A stretch of 64,000 nucleotides of DNA, from assembly GCF_003574625.1 (NCBI RefSeq), contig NZ_QNUJ01000002.1, positions 62,001 through 126,000 on the forward strand, in the 5' to 3' direction. This DNA comes from Shinella zoogloeoides (lineage in GTDB: Bacteria > Pseudomonadota > Alphaproteobacteria > Rhizobiales > Rhizobiaceae). Positions within the stretch are counted from its first letter, which is position 1. The number at the start of each line of letters is the position of its first letter. The notes under the pieces were generated by a model, which saw only the letters and a list, made by a program, of their open reading frames with translations, was not told the origin of the DNA and did not search any database. Shown here one piece after another: positions 26,785-35,002 of this stretch. Both the position numbers and the translations under genes were made by a program.

Positions 26785-27684
26785 ATGGACAAAAATCCCC
26801 GTCAAAACCGCTACCTCCTGGCAAATCGCATCGTCGAATTGGCGCGCGCCTCGCGTTTTCAGGTGGATTATCACCTGCGCGAGCAGCAGCTTGCCGACGT
26901 GCTGCAAGTCTCCCGCACGCCGATCCGCGCGGCATTGATGCTACTGGCGGAAAGAGGCGTGGTGGAAGCCCGCAAGAACAAGGGCTTCTTCATGAAGATC
27001 GGCGCCGAGGCGCTCGGCCGGACGGAGGTGGAGGTCCCCAGTTCGCCGCAACAGGATCTCTATGCCCGCATCGTCGAGGACAGGCTGACGCACCAGCTTG
27101 GCGAGACGGTAGGTCAGGCGGAAATCTCCCGCCGCTACGGGGTCGAGCGCAACGTCCTGCAGAAGACGCTCTCGTCCCTGATGGCCGACGGACTGATCAC
27201 GCGCGGCCCGGGGCGCAACTGGACTTTCCAGCCGACCCTCGACAACAAGTTCGCGCTGGACGCCAGCTATGAATTCCGCTGCGTCATCGAGCCGTCAGGC
27301 ATATTGATGGAGAGTTTCCGGGCCCATCCGGCCGCGCTCGAACATATCCGGCTGGAACATTTGAACCTTCTCGCCCGACCGGATTTCAACAGCCTGCCGG
27401 CGCGCCAGCTCTTCGAGCTCGACGCCAGCTTCCACGAGACCATCGCGGAATGTTCCGGCAACACGTTCCTGCTCCAGTCCATCCAGCACCAGAACCGCCT
27501 TCGCCGCCTGCTGGAATTCGCCAGCTACACCAACGGGCGGCGCGTGCGTGAATGGTGCCAGGAGCACCTGCGCATCATCACCGCGCTCCAGGAGGGTGAC
27601 CGCGCGCGCGCGGCCGATCTGATGAAAGGCCATCTCGAGAGAGCGAAGGCCAGCGCCGAGCGGACGAAGCGCGAAGGCGCCTGA
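26785..27684 (+). CDS. GntR-family regulator with two winged helices and FCD domain
   Basis: This 299-residue protein has a GntR winged helix at about 10-70 (LREQQLADVLQVSRTPIRAA). A second winged-helix-like segment lies at about 90-150 (ISRRYGVERNVLQKTLSSLM), followed by an FCD ligand domain (LDASFHETIAECSGN, HLRIITALQEGD). Standard FadR-type proteins have only one winged helix. It diverges from the transporter operon, which it probably represses in the absence of ligand. Confidence 0.88.
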   Translation: MDKNPRQNRYLLANRIVELARASRFQVDYHLREQQLADVLQVSRTPIRAALMLLAERGVVEARKNKGFFMKIGAEALGRTEVEVPSSPQQDLYARIVEDRLTHQLGETVGQAEISRRYGVERNVLQKTLSSLMADGLITRGPGRNWTFQPTLDNKFALDASYEFRCVIEPSGILMESFRAHPAALEHIRLEHLNLLARPDFNSLPARQLFELDASFHETIAECSGNTFLLQSIQHQNRLRRLLEFASYTNGRRVREWCQEHLRIITALQEGDRARAADLMKGHLERAKASAERTKREGA

Positions 27685-27734
27685 CCGGATGCGCGGCATC
27701 GCCGCGCAAAGGATGGGGAACGCGCGCCAACACC

Positions 27735-27947
27735 CTATCCAAGCCGCATCCCGCTCGCATCGAAGACATGCCACGCCGCTTTTCGGAAGGAGACGCGAAC
27801 TGTCGATCCGATATCGGCATTCGTTCGCTCGCGCATGCTGGCGAGGATACGCTCCCCGGCAATCTCCGGCGACGAACCGAGACCGGCGCGACCTGTTTCA
27901 CCCGGCCTGTGAAAGGATACGAGCCCGCGCTTCATGAATAAGGCCAA
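27735..27947 (-). pseudogene. C-terminal remnant of a sugar-type ABC ATPase (TOBE end)
   Basis: A 70-residue frame ends in ADIGSTVRVSFRKAAWHVFD then ASGMRLG. This matches the end of MalK/UgpC-type ATPases, whose TOBE domain closes with G-x-V-x-V-x-F, then HxFDxxxGxRL. The preceding part (RGLVSFHRPGETGRAG) is not recognisable, and the Walker motifs are absent from the region. It is a fragment of about 25-45 native residues, left by deletion. Little else is visible in 27948-28228. Confidence 0.6.
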
Positions 27948-28228
27948 AGGCAGAGACGAGAGGGCTCACTAATTTGTAAAAGACATGTCAGGTAATGACA
28001 CCGGCAACTCAGCCGCAGGCGCGCCGCGCCGGATCATGTTCAACGCGCTTGCCTGCCGGGAGAGCTGATTGAAGGTGACAATGCTCCATGATGACATCTG
28101 CCTGCTCGGAGATGGACAACTGAGCGGTCGATGTATCGGCGCTGATCGCAGGCCGCCGCAGAAGCGGATGGGGAGCCGGCCGGGCCGCCTCCCCTTCGAT
28201 GCCCGCACGGGCAGGGTTCGTCGCCCGT

Positions 28229-28579
28229 CTAACGGACGTAGAACGTAAAGCCGCCATCGGCCGCTTCATCGACGGCAACCACGTTGCGCAACTCGACATC
28301 CTGCGCCTTCAGCGCTTCCGTGAGCGCCTTGTTGCCGGCGATAGCCTTCTGCAGCGACTTGGTATTGGCTGCATAGCTGTCCGGATTGGCCATCGGGTCG
28401 CCGTTGTCGAGGGTGCTGATGTCAACGACGGTGAAGTTCTTTCCCTTCAGCGCCTTGACGGCACTGTCGAGATGCGACTGCTGGATATCCGCGCCGGGCC
28501 ACATTTCAGCACGAGCGACGCCGGCCAGGGATGAGAGAGCGATGAGCGAAATGCCAACTGCGGATGCAAAGCGGTTCAT
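28229..28579 (-). CDS. Small secreted hypothetical protein
   Basis: This 116-residue protein has a Sec signal peptide ending in GVARA. The mature part of about 92 residues contains SHLDSAVKALKGKNFTVVDI and ends in an alternating segment, VELRNVVAVDEAADGGFTFY, suggesting a small alpha/beta fold. The family is not recognised. It lies downstream of the YfdX gene and two-component system on the same strand, behind an inverted repeat at 28672. It may be under control of that system. Confidence 0.7.
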   Translation of the reverse strand: MNRFASAVGISLIALSSLAGVARAEMWPGADIQQSHLDSAVKALKGKNFTVVDISTLDNGDPMANPDSYAANTKSLQKAIAGNKALTEALKAQDVELRNVVAVDEAADGGFTFYVR

Positions 28580-28671
28580 AGTGATCTCCATGCGGTCTCC
28601 AGATCCGGTATGAATCTTCATCGTGACCGTGAGGAGATCATGCGGCGCCGAATTTGCATGAGCTCTGCGCG

Positions 28672-28693
28672 AACTTTACATCCGTGTAAGTTT
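28672..28693 (-). promoter_or_regulatory. Imperfect inverted repeat upstream of the secreted protein gene
   Basis: AACTTTACA and TGTAAGTTT (28672-28680, 28685-28693) pair at 7 of 9 positions with a 4-bp spacer. The position about 95 nt before the start and the AT-rich form fit an OmpR-type response-regulator site. It may be bound by the regulator encoded at 30876. Confidence 0.4.
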
Positions 28694-28724
28694 CTGCCGC
28701 CCCAAGTCCCGCCCGCGAACGCCA

Positions 28725-28751
28725 ACGGCCGGGAATTCCGTTCCCGGCCGT
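28725..28751. terminator. Hairpin after the YfdX gene
   Basis: A perfect 11-bp stem (28725-28735 with 28741-28751) with a 5-nt loop lies 28 nt past the yfdX stop on the minus strand. No T-run follows, so it is either a weak terminator or an RNA-stabilising hairpin. Confidence 0.5.
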
Positions 28752-28778
28752 CGCCATGCGATCTTGATTGTGTCCGGC

Positions 28779-29411
28779 CTATTGTTGGCGGACCGGAATC
28801 CCGTTGGTGTCGTAGGCCTCGACGACGACGGAATCTTCCACGGTTTTCAGCGCCTGGCTAGCCTCGTAATATTTCCGCACATTGAGCAACCGCGCAGCGG
28901 CCTCGACAGACCGCAGGCTGGCATTTGCCGGGACAAGCGTCGCCGAGACCGTAACGCCGATATCCGCAGCTTTCAGAACCGTGATCGCCAGTCTGTATTC
29001 ACCTTTTGCAATATACGCATTGGCCTTATCGACCGATGCCCGCGTCTCGTCCGTCGGCTTGAAGCCTTTCGACAATACGAGCAGAACATCGAGGGGGATG
29101 TAGGCGTCTCCTTCTTTCGCCCGCTTTCCGACCGGCACGGCGAGATCCGTCGCGTGGCGCTGCACGACCTGCATGTCGGTCTTTGCTTCGCTGACGAGGG
29201 CTATCGCCTTGTCGGGCGCGCCGTCGAAGATTGCCTGACGCGCTTCGCGGATTTCCCGCACGGCCCGGTAGGCTTCATCGATGGGCCGGATCAGGCCGGC
29301 ACTGTCCCTGGCAGAGGCTCGAACCGGAGCGGCATGGGCAGGCGCGAGCGCATCCACGCTGAGAAGGACGATCGAAAGCGCGGTGATTGCGGTATGGAGA
29401 TGAAGGGGCAT
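28779..29411 (-). CDS. YfdX-family protein
   Basis: This 210-residue protein has a signal peptide (ITALSIVLLSVDALAPAHA) and a YfdX-type helical body. Landmarks are REARQAIFDGAPDKAIALVSEAKTD, YIPLDVLLVLSKGFKPTDE, ANAYIAKGEYRLAITVLKAADIGV and KYYEASQALKTVEDSVV. In E. coli YfdX is a periplasmic protein induced by EvgA and linked to acid or antimicrobial stress; its chemistry is unknown. It lies directly downstream of a histidine kinase gene, paralleling the E. coli link to a two-component system. Confidence 0.82.
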   Translation of the reverse strand: MPLHLHTAITALSIVLLSVDALAPAHAAPVRASARDSAGLIRPIDEAYRAVREIREARQAIFDGAPDKAIALVSEAKTDMQVVQRHATDLAVPVGKRAKEGDAYIPLDVLLVLSKGFKPTDETRASVDKANAYIAKGEYRLAITVLKAADIGVTVSATLVPANASLRSVEAAARLLNVRKYYEASQALKTVEDSVVVEAYDTNGIPVRQQ

Positions 29412-29497
29412 GGTGCACTCTTTCTCCGGCCGCTTTCCGGGCGGCGCCGGCATGAGGCAGAATAGACCCGCATGTTCGCGCGGGGCTGGCGCGAAGC

Positions 29498-30889
29498 TTA
29501 CAGAATATTGATTTTCGCCCGGGGCGGAAACCGGATCGAAACCGCAAGGCCGGGGCCATTGTCCGAAAGGACGAGTGACGCGTCATGCCGGACGGCGACA
29601 GCGCTGACGAGTGCAAGGCCGAGCCCGGATCCCGGCGCCGGCTGGCCGCCTTCGACCCGGTGGAAGGGCAGGAGCACGTCGCTGCGCCGGTCGGCGGGAA
29701 TGCCCGGCCCGTCGTCGCAGACCCGCAGCACCACCGCCCCCTCCCCGTCCTCCGCCGCATCCAGGGTGACGGTGGTGCCCGGCGGGCAATGCCGGCCGGC
29801 ATTCTGGACGAGATTGGCGAGAGCCTGCCGCAGCATGGGGGCATCGCCGAAAACGGCAAGCCCCCGGAAAACGTCGGGATCGCAAATCAGCTTCTGCCCC
29901 ATGTCCTCCAGCAGCGGCGTGAAGGTCTCCTGCATCTCGGCCAGCAGCTCCGCGACGAACACCACCGAAAAGTCCGCCTCACCCGCCGAAGCCCGAATGC
30001 GGGAAATGCGCATGATCGCATCGAACGCGCCCGTGACGCCCTCCAGTTCCGCAAGGACGTTCTCCATTCTCTCCTGCAGCCGGGCATCGCCGGTCGTCTC
30101 GGCCAAGGCCTGCTGCACCTCCAGGGAGATCCGGCCGAGCGGCGAGCGCAGGTCGTGGGCGATCGTGTTGACCGTGTTCCTGGTAATGTCGGACAACACC
30201 GCAAGCCGATCGATATGCGCGTTGATGCGCTGCGCGATCCTGTCGATCTGGTCATTCAAGGACGACACGGGGATACGTACCGCCATATCCCCGCGCGACA
30301 CGGCTTCAAGCGTCTCCGACATCGCCTCCAGCTTGCCGAACATCCGTCGGCTTACCGCATAGCCCGCCGCTATCGATGCAATCGTCACTGCGGCGCCGGC
30401 GAGCAGCAGCGAATAGAGCAGTTGCCATTCCGTCCGTTGCAGTACCCGGATATTGTACCCGACGACGAGTGTCGCCGCCCCGTCAAGCGGAGTGGTACTG
30501 CTGGCATGAAGACGATAGAGCCCGTTCGGGCGCGGCAGGAGCTGGTTGAATTCGAGCGTCATCCAGCCTTCGGAAAGGGGCAGGGTATCGAGATTGCCGG
30601 CGAGCCGCCGCCCGTCTGCATCGAACAGCCCAGCCACCCGGCGACCGGCCACCGCGGGCGTCTCCATCTGGCCAATGGCGTCGACAAGCGCCTGCTGGCC
30701 GTATCGGTCATATATCTGCAGGAAGAGCTGCTCCTCCTCCAAGAGCTGGTTGTCCACATCGCGCTCCATGGCGCCGCTGAGCACGATATAGAGGATAGCA
30801 CCGAGCGCCAGTAGCACAGCCATGAAGGCGCCGAGCGAGAGCAAGGCGGCCGTGAAGGCGCCGCCCGAGAGGATGTTACCGCGGCGCAT
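29498..30889 (-). CDS. Sensor histidine kinase
   Basis: This membrane kinase of about 463 residues has two helices that flank a periplasmic sensor of about 125 residues. An HAMP domain (SRRMFGKLEAMSETLEAVSRGD) is followed by HisKA with the phospho-acceptor His in TIAHDLRSPLGRISLEVQ and HATPase_c with N box, DDGPGIP and GSGLGLALV. It pairs with the OmpR-type regulator upstream, whose stop it overlaps. ATG at 30889 or 30907 could be used; neither has a clear ribosome site. Confidence 0.9.
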   Translation of the reverse strand: MRRGNILSGGAFTAALLSLGAFMAVLLALGAILYIVLSGAMERDVDNQLLEEEQLFLQIYDRYGQQALVDAIGQMETPAVAGRRVAGLFDADGRRLAGNLDTLPLSEGWMTLEFNQLLPRPNGLYRLHASSTTPLDGAATLVVGYNIRVLQRTEWQLLYSLLLAGAAVTIASIAAGYAVSRRMFGKLEAMSETLEAVSRGDMAVRIPVSSLNDQIDRIAQRINAHIDRLAVLSDITRNTVNTIAHDLRSPLGRISLEVQQALAETTGDARLQERMENVLAELEGVTGAFDAIMRISRIRASAGEADFSVVFVAELLAEMQETFTPLLEDMGQKLICDPDVFRGLAVFGDAPMLRQALANLVQNAGRHCPPGTTVTLDAAEDGEGAVVLRVCDDGPGIPADRRSDVLLPFHRVEGGQPAPGSGLGLALVSAVAVRHDASLVLSDNGPGLAVSIRFPPRAKINIL

Positions 30890-31556
30890 GGATGCAATAG
30901 CCGACATTGCGCATCGTGTGGATCAGGGCGACCGCGAAGGGCTTGTCGATCTTGGCGCGCAACCTGCTCATATGCGTCTCCACCACGGAGGTCTGCGGGT
31001 CGAAGCTGAAATCCCAGACCTTCTCGAGCAGCATGGTCTTGGTGATCATGCGGCCGGCATTGCGCATGAGCGCCTCCAGAAGAGCAAACTCCTTCGGCTG
31101 CAGGTCAATGCTCGTATCGCCGCGCCGGGCCGTGCGCGAGAGAAGGTCGAGCTCGAGATCATGAACCGTCAGCACAAGCGCCGCCCCCGTCGCCGCCGTC
31201 GGACGGCGGGCAAGGACAACGATGCGCGCGAGAAGCTCCGAAAAGTGGAACGGCTTGGTGAGATAGTCATCCGCGCCGGACATCAGGCCCTCCACCTTGT
31301 CGCCGACATCGGACATGGAGGTCAGGAACAGGACCGGCATCGTCTTGCCGGCCGCACGCAGCGCCTTCAGCACCGCCATGCCGTCCATGCCGGGCATCAT
31401 GCGGTCCATGACGACGAGATCGACCTCGTTATAGAGACAATGACTCAGGGCGTCGCGACCGTCCGCGTAGCACTCAACGGAATATCCTGCCTGTGACAGC
31501 CCCTTGCGCAGGAAATCGGAGGTCTTGCTGTCGTCTTCTGCGAGAATGATCTTCAT
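30876..31556 (-). CDS. OmpR-family response regulator
   Basis: This 226-residue protein has a receiver domain (AEDDSK acidic pair, phospho-acceptor Asp in LVVMDRMMPGMDG, Lys in LTKPFHF) and a C-terminal winged helix (LQPKEFALLEALMRNAGRMI and ETHMSRLRAKI). It is first in the kinase-YfdX operon. The local inverted repeat at 28672 is a candidate target. Confidence 0.92.
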   Translation of the reverse strand: MKIILAEDDSKTSDFLRKGLSQAGYSVECYADGRDALSHCLYNEVDLVVMDRMMPGMDGMAVLKALRAAGKTMPVLFLTSMSDVGDKVEGLMSGADDYLTKPFHFSELLARIVVLARRPTAATGAALVLTVHDLELDLLSRTARRGDTSIDLQPKEFALLEALMRNAGRMITKTMLLEKVWDFSFDPQTSVVETHMSRLRAKIDKPFAVALIHTMRNVGYCIHAPR

Positions 31557-31670
31557 GGGCGGCTACCGGCAATCCCTAGTCGTCCTTTTTGCCATAGGAC
31601 CGGCGGCGGCACAGCTTAAATCTTTGTCATCTTGGGTCTCGCGCGGCAGGCTGTTCCGGCGGCGCCATCG

Positions 31671-31991
31671 TCAGGACTGGCGCTCCGGCACGTGGACGAC
31701 CAAACCGTCGAGCGCGTCGGCGATCCTGATCTGGCAGGAAAGCCGCGAGTTCGGGCGGACGTCATAGGCGAAGTCGAGCATGTCCGCCTCCATAGGGCCG
31801 GGCGGGCCGACCTTTTCCTGCCACGCGTCATCGACATAGACGTGACAGGTCGCGCAGGCGCATGCCCCACCGCATTCGGCCTCGATGCCCGGCACGGAGT
31901 TGCGCACGGCGTTCTCCATGACACTCGTTCGGGACTCGGCCTGGATTTCGAATACGGTGCCATCCTTTGCGACGATCGATATTCTGGGCAT
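31671..31991 (-). CDS. 2Fe-2S ferredoxin, adrenodoxin type
   Basis: This 106-residue ferredoxin has cysteine ligands C40, C46, C49 and C86 (C-x5-C-x2-C-x36-C), the adrenodoxin/putidaredoxin spacing. The extra C44 in GGACACATC is common in this group. It would carry electrons from the reductase encoded just upstream (32049) to the Rieske oxygenase at 38185. It is the last gene of that operon. Confidence 0.92.
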   Translation of the reverse strand: MPRISIVAKDGTVFEIQAESRTSVMENAVRNSVPGIEAECGGACACATCHVYVDDAWQEKVGPPGPMEADMLDFAYDVRPNSRLSCQIRIADALDGLVVHVPERQS

Positions 31992-32048
31992 GGAAACACT
32001 CGAAGTTTGGTTGCCGACTACTGACGCGAGTGGCCGCAGGCCACGGGA

Positions 32049-33284
32049 CTATTGAAGCAAAGCCTTGAGGTCGGTCGCGGGGTCGCCGACGATAACGGCG
32101 GAAGGCGACCTGCCGGCTTCGATCAACCTCTTGGCGACCATGTAGACCCGCGGGTCGTTCATCGCATCGACCGCAAGCAGCTCCTCGCCGCGATAATACC
32201 AATAGGACACGCCGCCTGCCGCGCCGGGGCGCGTCGTCACGGTATCGTAGCCGGCCGAAAGCCCCGCGATCTGCAGCTTCACCTCATACTGGTCGGACCA
32301 GAACCACGGTTTTGCGTCATACCGGCTGGGCGTTCCCGTCAGGGACCGCGCAACGGCCTCCGCCTGCTCGATGGCGTTGCCGACACTTTCCAGACGAATC
32401 CGGCCGGACCGCCAGGGGAATGAAGCGCAATCGCCGGCCGCGTAGATCTGCGGGTCGGAGGTCCGGCAATTCTCGTCCACGGCAATGCCGTTGTCGATGG
32501 AAAGGCCGGCGGCGGCGGCCAGTTCGACATTCGGGACGACGCCAACGCCGGCAATGACGAAATCGACCGGGATGACCGAGCCGTCGGCAAGCCGTGCGGA
32601 GCGGACATGCCCTTCCTCGCCCTGCAGCGCCTCGAGCGCCGCGCCCTCCAGCAGCGTGACGCCTTTCCGGTCGTGCAGGTCTCGAAAATAGGCTGCGGTT
32701 TCCGGACACGCGACGCGCTGGAGGATGCGCGGTGCAGCTTCGATCACCGTCACCTTCAAGCCCAGCTTGGCGGAGACGGCCGCCGCTTCGAGACCGATAT
32801 AACCGCCCCCGACGATAAGCACACGCTGGTCCTGACGGAAATGCTCCGCCATGGCGTTGATGTCGGCGAGATTGCGGACGCAGAAGACGCCATCGAGATC
32901 GCCCCCGATCTGCGCCGGCAAGGTCCTCGGGCGCGCACCGGTGGTCAGGATGAGGCGGTCGTAAGGGACGGTGGCGCTATCGGCGAGCGCAACGACTTTC
33001 CGGTCGCGGTCGATGGCCGAGGCCATTGACGAGAGCCGGAGGTCGATGGACCGTTCCTCATAGAAGCTCGGCGGGCGGAAATAGAGGCGGTCCTCGGTGA
33101 TTTCGCCAAGGAGGTAGCCCTTCGACAAGGGCGGCCGCTGGTAAGGCGGATGCGCTTCTTCGCCGATCAGGGTGATCGGCCCCTGATGCCCCAGGTCGCG
33201 CAGCTTGGCGCAGGCGGTAAAGCCCGCCTGCCCCGCCCCGATCACCACGATGCGGGCGCAAGGATCGATCGGCTCGTCACGCAT
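32049..33284 (-). CDS. FAD-dependent ferredoxin reductase
   Basis: This 411-residue protein has FAD motif VVIGAGQAGF (13-22), PYQRPPLSKGYLLG, NADH motif VLIVGGGYIGLEAA and the FAD-closing IYAAGDCAS. It has the rubredoxin/putidaredoxin reductase fold, close to BphA4/CamA types. It forms a two-protein electron chain with the ferredoxin 57 nt downstream. Confidence 0.92.
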   Translation of the reverse strand: MRDEPIDPCARIVVIGAGQAGFTACAKLRDLGHQGPITLIGEEAHPPYQRPPLSKGYLLGEITEDRLYFRPPSFYEERSIDLRLSSMASAIDRDRKVVALADSATVPYDRLILTTGARPRTLPAQIGGDLDGVFCVRNLADINAMAEHFRQDQRVLIVGGGYIGLEAAAVSAKLGLKVTVIEAAPRILQRVACPETAAYFRDLHDRKGVTLLEGAALEALQGEEGHVRSARLADGSVIPVDFVIAGVGVVPNVELAAAAGLSIDNGIAVDENCRTSDPQIYAAGDCASFPWRSGRIRLESVGNAIEQAEAVARSLTGTPSRYDAKPWFWSDQYEVKLQIAGLSAGYDTVTTRPGAAGGVSYWYYRGEELLAVDAMNDPRVYMVAKRLIEAGRSPSAVIVGDPATDLKALLQ

Positions 33285-33302
33285 GGGGCACCTCTTTCCG
33301 TT

Positions 33303-34238
33303 TCAATTCGCGCGAAGCGGCGCCATCGCCTTCTGGATGCTGGCGATCAAGGCGTCGCGGCGGGCGGAGAGATCCGCCGGCGTCTGGCCATTGGCCTCCT
33401 CGGTGACGCCGGCGACCAACGTCTCGGCGATCGCGGGATCGAGATGAAGGACGCCGAGATCGTCCCACCAGCGATTGAAGCTGTCGGTGTAGCGTTCGCA
33501 GAAGGCGGCAAGGCCGCCCTCCCCGGCGCCGAGATGGAAGAGCATGGTCGGCCCCATGGCCGCCCAGCGCAGGCCCGGCCCTGCCCACATCGCCTTGTCG
33601 ACATCCTCGACGCTGGCGACGCCGGATTTGACGAGATGGATGGCCTCGCGCCAGACAGCCGCCTGAAGGCGGTTCGCCACATGGCCGGGCACCTCGCGGT
33701 TGACGCGGATGGTGACCTTGCCCACCGCCCCGTAGAAGCGCTCCGCCGCCTCGACGACACCCTCCGCCGTCCGCTCGTTACCCATGATCTCGACCAGCGG
33801 GATGAGGTGCGGCGGATTGAAGGGATGGCCGAGGATGAAGCGGCCGGGCTCCTTCCAGCCCTCCTGCATCTCGCTGAGCGTGAGGCCGGAGGCGGAGGTC
33901 GCGACCACGGCATCGGCACCGAGCGAAGCTTCGATTTCCCGGTAGAGAGCGTGCTTGATCTCGATGCGCTCGGGCACGTTCTCCTGGACGAAGGAAGCGC
34001 CCTCGACGGCCTCGGCGGCCGACTTGCAGAAGCGGACACGATCCTGGCTGCCGCCCTTGACGAGGCCGAGGCCTTCAAGGGTCGGCCAGGCGCGGGCGAC
34101 ATAGTCCCGGACGGTCTTCTCGACGGTCGGCGAATTATCGTAGACCGCGACATCGCGGCCGGAGGCGAGGAAAAGCGCCGTCCAGCTCGCACCGATCACA
34201 CCGGCGCCCAGTACTGCGGTTTGCTTGAATTCGGTCAT
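33303..34238 (-). CDS. lcdH: L-carnitine dehydrogenase-like 3-hydroxyacyl dehydrogenase
   Basis: This 311-residue protein has NAD motif VLGAGVIGASWTALF (9-23), the catalytic region FVQENVPERIEIK and GHPFNPPHLIPLVEI, and EVPGHVANRLQAAVWREA. This is the pattern of carnitine 3-dehydrogenase, which oxidises L-carnitine to 3-dehydrocarnitine. Length equals the dehydrogenase alone; the C-terminal betainyl-CoA thioesterase domain described in some rhizobial enzymes is absent. A beta-keto acid cleavage enzyme in the same operon supports the assignment. The start overlaps the upstream SDR stop (TGATG). Other 3-hydroxy acid substrates remain possible. Confidence 0.82.
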   Translation of the reverse strand: MTEFKQTAVLGAGVIGASWTALFLASGRDVAVYDNSPTVEKTVRDYVARAWPTLEGLGLVKGGSQDRVRFCKSAAEAVEGASFVQENVPERIEIKHALYREIEASLGADAVVATSASGLTLSEMQEGWKEPGRFILGHPFNPPHLIPLVEIMGNERTAEGVVEAAERFYGAVGKVTIRVNREVPGHVANRLQAAVWREAIHLVKSGVASVEDVDKAMWAGPGLRWAAMGPTMLFHLGAGEGGLAAFCERYTDSFNRWWDDLGVLHLDPAIAETLVAGVTEEANGQTPADLSARRDALIASIQKAMAPLRAN

Positions 34239-34990
34239 CAGAATAATCCTGGTTGAAGGGGTGATGCGGCGGTCAGCCCGCCGTCGATGGTGATGCAGTG
34301 GCCGGTGACGAAGGCGCTTTCGGTGGAAACCAGCCAGGCGACGACATTGGCGACATCCTCCGGCTTGCCGAAGCGGCGGGCCGGATGGCGGGCGATGGAA
34401 TCGGCCCGCGCCTTTTCCGGGTCGCTTGCCAAGGCGAAGCCGCTTTCCGCCATTTCTGTCATGATCCAGCCGGGGCTGACGGCATTGCACCGCACCTTGG
34501 GGCCATGGTCGACGGCAATGGACCGCGTGAGGCTGTGAACGAAGCCCTTCGAGGCATTGTAGATCGCCATGGACGGATCGGCGACCATGCCGGAGATCGA
34601 GCCGAGATTGACGATATCCCCGCCGCCTTCCGCCATCAGCGGGATGACCGCGCGGCACATGTTGAAGACGCCCCGGCAATTGACGCCGACGAGCTGATCC
34701 CACTCGGCATCGGTCGTCTCGGGCACCGTCTTTTCGATCTGGATGCCGGCATTGTTCACGAGCACGGTAATATCGCCGTGCTGCGCGGCCGTGGCAGCGA
34801 TGCGACTTGCATCTTCCGGGCGGGAGACATCGCCCGTCACCCAGATGATATCCGCCGGAAGATCCGCCGGGCGCTCGCCGCGCCCGCAGGTGACGACGGT
34901 CGCCCCGTCCCGCCGCAGACGCTCGACGATGGCGCGGCCGATGCCCCGGCCTCCGCCCGTGACGATCGCGATCTTGTTTGCTTCTGCCAT
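34238..34990 (-). CDS. SDR-family dehydrogenase
   Basis: This 250-residue SDR has TGGGRGIG (11-18), NNAG (79-82), S131, Y144 and K148, all canonical. Residues NAGIQIEKTVPETTDAEWD resemble the second SDR of this operon (AGIELEKTIEHTTLEEWN), so the two are probably paralogues. Substrate is unknown. Options are 3-hydroxybutyrate from the cleavage product acetoacetate, or the other carnitine enantiomer. It is coupled to the carnitine dehydrogenase gene. Confidence 0.85.
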   Translation of the reverse strand: MAEANKIAIVTGGGRGIGRAIVERLRRDGATVVTCGRGERPADLPADIIWVTGDVSRPEDASRIAATAAQHGDITVLVNNAGIQIEKTVPETTDAEWDQLVGVNCRGVFNMCRAVIPLMAEGGGDIVNLGSISGMVADPSMAIYNASKGFVHSLTRSIAVDHGPKVRCNAVSPGWIMTEMAESGFALASDPEKARADSIARHPARRFGKPEDVANVVAWLVSTESAFVTGHCITIDGGLTAASPLQPGLF

Positions 34991-35002
34991 CGTCCCGCCC
35001 CG

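Noticed and set aside
27969-28208. A 79-codon minus-strand frame in the gap before the small secreted protein
   Set aside because: No ribosome site, no recognisable motif, and Arg/Pro/Ser-rich first half; likely chance.
28725-28751. Reading of repeated GC-rich hairpins as mobile-element repeats (REP-like)
   Set aside because: The hairpins at 28725, 47612, 51919 and 58594 have different sequences and lie after genes, so they behave as terminators or stabilisers rather than a repeat family.
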